A DNA stretch of 64,000 bases, taken from Sipunculus nudus (lineage: Eukaryota; Annelida; Sipuncula; Golfingiida; Sipunculidae). The notes under the pieces are model-generated. The model saw only the letters and a program-made list of their open reading frames with translations. It made no database searches and was not told the origin of the DNA. Below, piece after piece: positions 54,610 to 61,776 of this stretch (its first letter is position 1; each line of letters starts with the position of its first letter). A program made the translations under genes and the position numbers. The DNA lies in NCBI GenBank assembly GCA_026874595.1, contig CM049317.1:18433882-18497881 (forward strand), in the 5' to 3' direction.

Positions 54610-57600
54610 GTCGTTTTCTATTATATTATTTTTGTATCTTGGGGTCACCCAGGCCTGGTGTCTATCGGGTCCTGGGAGTGTAATCATAATCCCCATATTT
54701 GGATCATACCACCGAAGAGCCCCCGTCCTGCCCCCCCCCCCACACACACACACACAAACAAACAAACATACGCCCAAAGAGGCACTACGTTGTGAGAGAT
54801 ACACGGCTGGGGCACAGTCTTTCCATTAAGATTACAGAGCGCTCACCTTGCGAGAATATCTCACTGCCTCGGCTCAGATTTGAACTCACAACCTCCCGGC
54901 TTTGAGTCCTATGCTCTACCCTTTGACCCCGGAAGCAGGTCGAGGTTTGTTCAGTTTAACATTTCCTTAAAATATACCAAGTTTAATCATCACATGCAGT
55001 GTTAGACCTCAACTGATTGTCAGCCAACTACAAGAACGCTCAGACAAAACAGACAGATTCTCATACACGAGTGACTGTTTATAGCCTGTACATGAGTCGC
55101 AGTAAACATGTTTGTTGTCATGTGTGTCATAGACTGCATTAGCTCTCCCGGGCCAGGAAGGCGTTTTATTTAAGGCTACACACACAAAATTATTGTTCTA
55201 CTACCTCTTGAAACAAAAAAATAAGGTGCAAGTATACGAAATACTTTTTAGCTCAGGTGACTGAAAGTCATCTGAGCTATAGCGATCACTCTTTGTCCGT
55301 CGTCCGTCTGTCCGTCTGTCCGTCTGTCCGTCCGTTAACCAGGCACAAATCGTAACCGCTGGACCTAGAACCTTGTAACTTGGGATTCTATGAGGTCCAT
55401 AAAAAATCTCCTTGGAAACCAGAAATTAGGTCTCTGTTACCCATATCCTTCGAGCTATGTGGCCCCAAAGTACCCCCCAGAAAAGTCAAAAATTTCATAC
55501 AAAAACTTCAATATCTCATTAACTACTTGACTGATGGTCATGATTTTTGGCATACATATTGATCATGAGATGTTACATCACTTCCTGCAGACTGGTGGCG
55601 CCATCTGTATTTTTCGATTTTTTACGAATTTTTTTCTCTATTTTTGAGACCTTTAAAAATGTGAACATCTGTTAACAAGGCACAAATCATAAAGACTGGA
55701 CTTAGAATCTTAATTCTTGACACACTGAGAGGTCCATGAAAATCTCCTTGGAAACCAGAAATTAGGTCTCTGTTACCCATATCCTTTGAGCTATCGGGCC
55801 CCAAAGTACCCCCCCCCCCCCCAGAATAGTAAAAAATTTCATACAAAAACTTCAATATCTCAATAACTACATTACTGATGGTCTTCATTTTTGGCATACA
55901 TATTGATCATGAGATGTTCGATCAGTTCCTGCAGACTGGTGGCGCCACCTGTACTGTTTGATTTTTTTACGATTTTTTTCCTCTATTTTTAAGACCTTTG
56001 AGGATGCTGTCATCTGTTAGCGTGGCACAAATCGTAACGACTGGACCTAGAATCTTCATTTTCGACACACTGAGAGACCTATGAAAAGTCTCCATGGAAA
56101 CCGGAAATTAGGTCTCTGTTACCCATATCCTTCGAGCTATGGGGCCCAAAATTACCCCCCAGAATAGTCAAAAATTTCATACAAAAACTTCAATATCTCA
56201 TTAACTACATCACTGATGGTCATGATTTTCGACATACATATTGATCATGAGATGTTTCATCAGTTTGTGCAGACTGGTGGCGCCACCTGTATTTTTCAAT
56301 GTTCACTAATTGTTTTCTCCATTTTTGAGACCTTTAAGGATGCTGTCATCTGTTAGCGTGGCACAAATCGTAACGACTGGACCTAGAATCTTCATTTTCG
56401 ACACACTGAGAGTCTCCATGGAAACTGGAAATTAGGTCTCTGTTACCCATATCCTTTGAGCTATGGCACTCCAAAGTACAGCTCAGAATAATGGAAAATT
56501 TGATACAAAAGCTAAAGTATCTGAACAACTAATGCAGAGATAACCATAATTGTTTGCATGGATATTGATCATGGAGTGTTTCATAAGTTTCTGCAGACTG
56601 GTGGCACCACCTGTATTTGTTCGTTTTTTTAACGAAATTTTTCTGTATTTTTGAGACCTTTAAAGATATGAACATCTGTTAACAGGGCACAAATCATAAA
56701 AACTGGACCAAGAATCTTCATTCTTGACACACAGGGAGACCCATGAAAAGTCTCCATGGAAACTTGAAATTAGGTCTCTGTTACCCATATTCTTTAAGCT
56801 GTATGGGTCCAAAATCCCCCCCCCCCCCCCACTCCATGAATAATGGAAAATTTGATACAAAAACTGCAGTATTTCAATAACTACAACACTGATGGTCATG
56901 ATTTTCGGCATACATATTGATCATGAGCTGTTCCATCAGTTTCTGCAGACTGGGTGTGCCACCTCTATTTTTTTTCAAATTTTTACGATTTTTTTTCTTT
57001 TTTTTGAGACCTTTAAAGATGTGGTTATCTGTCAACAGGGTACAAATCGCAACAACTGGACCTAGAATCTTCATTCTTGTCATGCAAGGAGGCCCATGAA
57101 AGGTGCCTGTGAAAAACTTGAAATTAGGTCTCTGTTACCCATATCCTTCAAGCTATAGGACTCCGAAGTATCCCTCAGAATAATGGACAATTTGATACAA
57201 AAACTGAAGTATCTGAACAACTAATGCAGAGATCACCATGATCTTTTGCATGGATATTGACCATTAAGTGTTTTTATTGGTTTCTGCAGACTGGTGGAGC
57301 CACCTGTATTTTTGTATCTGCCAAAACGAAGTTTTGCGGATACTATGTTTTTGACCGAGTTCCTCCGCCGTGGCGGCGTTCGTTTCCAGAGAGCTCCTCG
57401 GAGACTAATGGACCGATTTTTCCCAAACTTACACCTATTATCGGGTCACATGTGAACTGGTGCCTAACCAATTTGCATTGACCTCTGACCTTTCCTCTCT
57501 ATCCAGTGTCCATTTGTGGGTCTGTTTCCACTCATAAACCCTCATATCTCGGGAACCGTTTGACCGATCAGGAAATAAAATTGATACAAATGTAGCCCTT

Positions 57601-59159
57601 GGATTGCTTTATAACATACACAAAAAATGGTGGCGCCACCTGTAACCATGTTTGCACAGTGTCCATCTGTTCATCTGCCTTGGGTTAAAATCACTCATAT
57701 CTCTGCAGTGAATTGACTAATTCACCTGAAATTCGTCATGTGTATACATCCAGGATAGCTTTCTTGATTTTATGACAGGTGGCGCCACCTACGTTCACGT
57801 TCACGCTGATGACATCCAAGCTTATATCTCGGGAACCGTTTGACCGATCAGGAAATAAAATTTATACAAATGTAGCCCTTTGATAGCTCTGTAACATACA
57901 CAAAAAATGGTGGCGCCACCTGTAACAATGTTTGCACAGCGTCTGTCTGTTAGTCTGCCGTGGCCTAAAATTACTCATTTCTCTGTAGTGGTTCGACATT
58001 ACTGCCTAAAATTTTGCAGGTTTATACATCGTGGACAGCTTTCTTGATTTTATGACAGGTGGCGCAACCTACATTCTAGTTAACGCTGGACACATCCAAG
58101 CTCATATCTCAGGAACCATTTGACCGATTGGGCCAAAATTGTGCATGTGTTTAGATCTCACATAGGTCTTTATCATACACAAAACTGGAGGGGTTACCTG
58201 CAAAGATTTTTGCACAGTGTTTGTCTGTTTGTCTGCCATGGGCAAAAATCGCTCATATACATGTAGTGGTTTGACTTTTCTGCCTAAAATTTTGCAGGTG
58301 TATACAACTTGGACAGATTTCTGGATTTGTGGTAGGTGGCACAACCTACATACACATTTAGGCTGCAGACATCCATGCTAATATGCAACATACCTCACTC
58401 TATTTCCCCTTGCCACTCAATCCATGCCTCACTATCCGATTTTGGCAGATACATGTAGTCACTTGTCGGTTACCCGTATTCTAGTTTTAAAAGTTTACAC
58501 ATTTTTCTCTATTTTTGAGATATATAAATACAGACTAAATCTTGGCCTGTTGGTTAATCTGTTTGATGCTTCAGTTGAATGGGTATATACTACCATTCTG
58601 GTGATAAAATTTCCTTTTGCGAATCTCTTCCCAGTCAGCTGAGCGTCATGACCCATGGGTCACTTGTTTCTCTACCGGTCTAAACATAATACATATACTT
58701 TTGAAAGCTTGCCAAGAAAATAAAATGGCTTTATTTCTTGAAGAATTTTAGGAATTAGTGTCATAGGACAAATAAGGTACATTAATGAGGCCTGGTCTTC
58801 ATTTGCAAAAAAAGTTGATCAGCTAAAAATGGGAACTGCGAATCCGGTGAACAATTATTTTTTTATCCTGCCTTTACATCAAGTAGGGAGCGTGTCCTTT
58901 AGATTTCGGGACACTAATGTATATGATATCCTTGTGTTTGTTCCGTCAGCTGACAGAGCTTGCCGCCATGTTGTCGCAGAGACCATTACTAACGAGGAAA
59001 ACCTCTCCCGTTTTCCGTACCGCCTGGTGTAGACTGGTTTTCTGTTTAAAAGAAAGACCTTCCTTTTTATGTTTCATGTTTTTAAAATTTAACATGGTAT
59101 AGGTACTTTTTTCTGTCCATCATCACCTCTCTCTGTCTCTCTGTCTCTCTGTCTGTCTG

Positions 59160-59220
<61 letters not shown>

Positions 59221-61531
59221 GCACCATTGATCGAAACTTTACAAAAATTAAGACTTTTGGGCACTTTGTATACATTTCATCTTGTTTTAGATTGAATTAA
59301 ACGTTGTCCTCATCGTTGTCATCAGCATCATTATAATTCCCAGCAACATGATCATTTCTCTATAGTTGAAACATAATTCTCTCTCTCTCCCTCTCGTCTG
59401 TTTTGTCGCTCCTTATATTCTTCTTCTTCTTCTTCTTCTTCTTCTTATTATTATTATTATTATTATTGTCAATTATAATTATCATTATTTTATAATATAA
59501 ATATTATTATTATAATTATAAGTTTTATTATTATTATTATTTTTATTATTTTTTTTATATATGCAGGGAGGTGGCCGAGGAACTCAAACACGGCCGCACG
59601 GTGGAGCCACAGAGCTACGGACAGGTGACGGTTTTCTTCAGTGACATTGTAGGATTCACGGCGCTGGCGTCAGAAAGCTCACCTTTACAGGTAAAATGAC
59701 ATTACTTAAGTTACTAATTACTAGTGTACTTATATTGATAGAGTCCTAATTATCGCACACTACAGAGCTGATAAACCATTATATAGTGATTATATAAAGG
59801 GACCCATTTCCATATCTGTCATCCGTTAATTAAAGTCGATTCCTCGGACCTTTCATTAAAATAACCCAAAATGTTACAACCTCAAGTTGCACAGGCTGTC
59901 ATTTTTGTTTTAATATACGTGTTTATAACATGTGGGGGCCGTTAAAACGACCGCCTGTTATCATCCAAATAAAGACATTGTGCAGAGTGTGGCAAAGTGT
60001 GCGTTGCTTCATGTATTCCCAACACCAACAACTAAAGACCCTTCAGATTTAGCACATGCGCAATCTACCACCGTCGGTTATATGTTTTTGTCTGTTTTTT
60101 TTCAACATTTAACCTTTTAACTAACAGATTTAAGATAAACAAGTTCAAACATCCGTCAAATTGATGTTATACGAACCTTTCTTAGCAAGTATTAACTACA
60201 TTTCAGTGATATGTAAACCAGAAATCACGTATATTCACGTATATTAGGTTTTAATATGCACCGTTAGTACTGCTGTTTATGATTATTGAAGTGTGCAATT
60301 TTTAAAGTTTAAAACCCCTATGCGCATAAACGCACAAGTGTGCGGGGGGAAAATGCTTATATTAGACAGTAACCAGGTGAACCCTTGCGTTCGTCAATGT
60401 ATATGCGTTAGTTTTTAATGGGTAAAGATTGCATGAGGGGTTCTCGATAAAAATGACGTCAGTCCAGCCTCTTTTTGGTGGGAGCGCACTGCATGTTTTC
60501 ATGTATGCGCACACATGGGTTTTGAAGCAATTGTTGTTTAAAGACATTTGTTTTAATGGTGCTGTTTTGACGTTTATTAACTAAAATTAATCCCTTGCAA
60601 CCGCCGATCCCGCCGCACACAGATTGCTAGATTTGTTTTTATTCACATGTTTATAACAATTGGGGGGCTCCAAAATAATCCTAACACACTCCACAAGGAT
60701 ATCTAGAGGCAATAAAGAAGAACCAGTTTTGCAAATAGTGTTTTGAGACTAGGGACCTTTTATCTTCCACATATTTGTAACCTACCAAATTAGGTAACAT
60801 GTTTTTTTCTGTTTGTCAGCACTGGAGTGTTAAGAAACAGCTTGCAGAAAGAAATGCTCATACATGCACCCATCACTGGGGTTTCTTAACAAGAAACAGC
60901 CCACTGATCATTAATATATACGCAGAGAAAGCCAGAAATCACATAAAATCTATAGAATAGGTATGTTTTATCTGGCTTTAAGCTCAGTGTCAGGATCATC
61001 AGGGGAAACATATACCCTGGCGTCTAATCAATGAAACACGATATATGTGTCTGAACATTCAGATTTTTCATTAATAAAATGGCTTGAAATGAAATTTAGG
61101 ATGTCGACATAAAATGGTGCTTATATTGTATGAATATAAATAAAAGTTAATTTGATTCTAAATATAATTATTGATAAATTGTGTAAAACTTATATAAGTT
61201 TAACCGTACCTTTTGAAAATAAGATATTTCTAAGAGATGTTTGAACTTGTCTCAGGTGATAACCTTAAACACGTGTCTATATTATTTGGTACGTACCTGA
61301 ATGTTTACTATTTCTTTTGCAGGTGGTGGATTTTCTAAATGATCTGTACACATACTTCGACACTATAATAGAACATTATGATGTTTACAAGGTAAGATAT
61401 GTAATTTGCGATCCTGTTTGAAAAGATTAATGTTTCCAAATTTTCTAATTTTATACTTTTAACAAGCAACCATTTAAAAAGGCACCTTTGTATATACAAT
61501 AATCGAATATGCAGGATTGGATGCTTGGTTT

Positions 61532-61588
<57 letters not shown>

Positions 61589-61721
61589 GAACTCGATATA
61601 TATAAATATATATATATATACAAGGGTGTGTGTGTGTGTGCCCGTCTGATATAAAGGGCAATAAAGAATTGGGACCGTAAAAAGGGGTTGTTATTTTCAG
61701 ATGGTTGTTAGTATAGGTTCA

Positions 61722-61776
<55 letters not shown>

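Larger units (their letters stand above)
51137..59566 (+). other. Intron 16 (8.4 kb)
   Basis: No coding sequence recognised. Contains a SINE-like unit (51485), R3 copy 4, a long purine tract, GA and CT microsatellites, a minus-strand SINE, a composite tandem-repeat element (55247-58672), a CT microsatellite and TTC/TTA triplet runs next to exon 17. Confidence 0.85.

Noticed and set aside
55622-57083. Series of similar minus-strand frames ([12 protein letters not shown]-like)
   Set aside because: They recur once per ~340-bp unit in both composite elements with frameshifts and run through C homopolymers; repeat-derived, not a protein family.
59932-60120. 62-codon frame in intron 17
   Set aside because: Located in or beside R5-type repeat sequence, with no splice-phase link to neighbouring exons.
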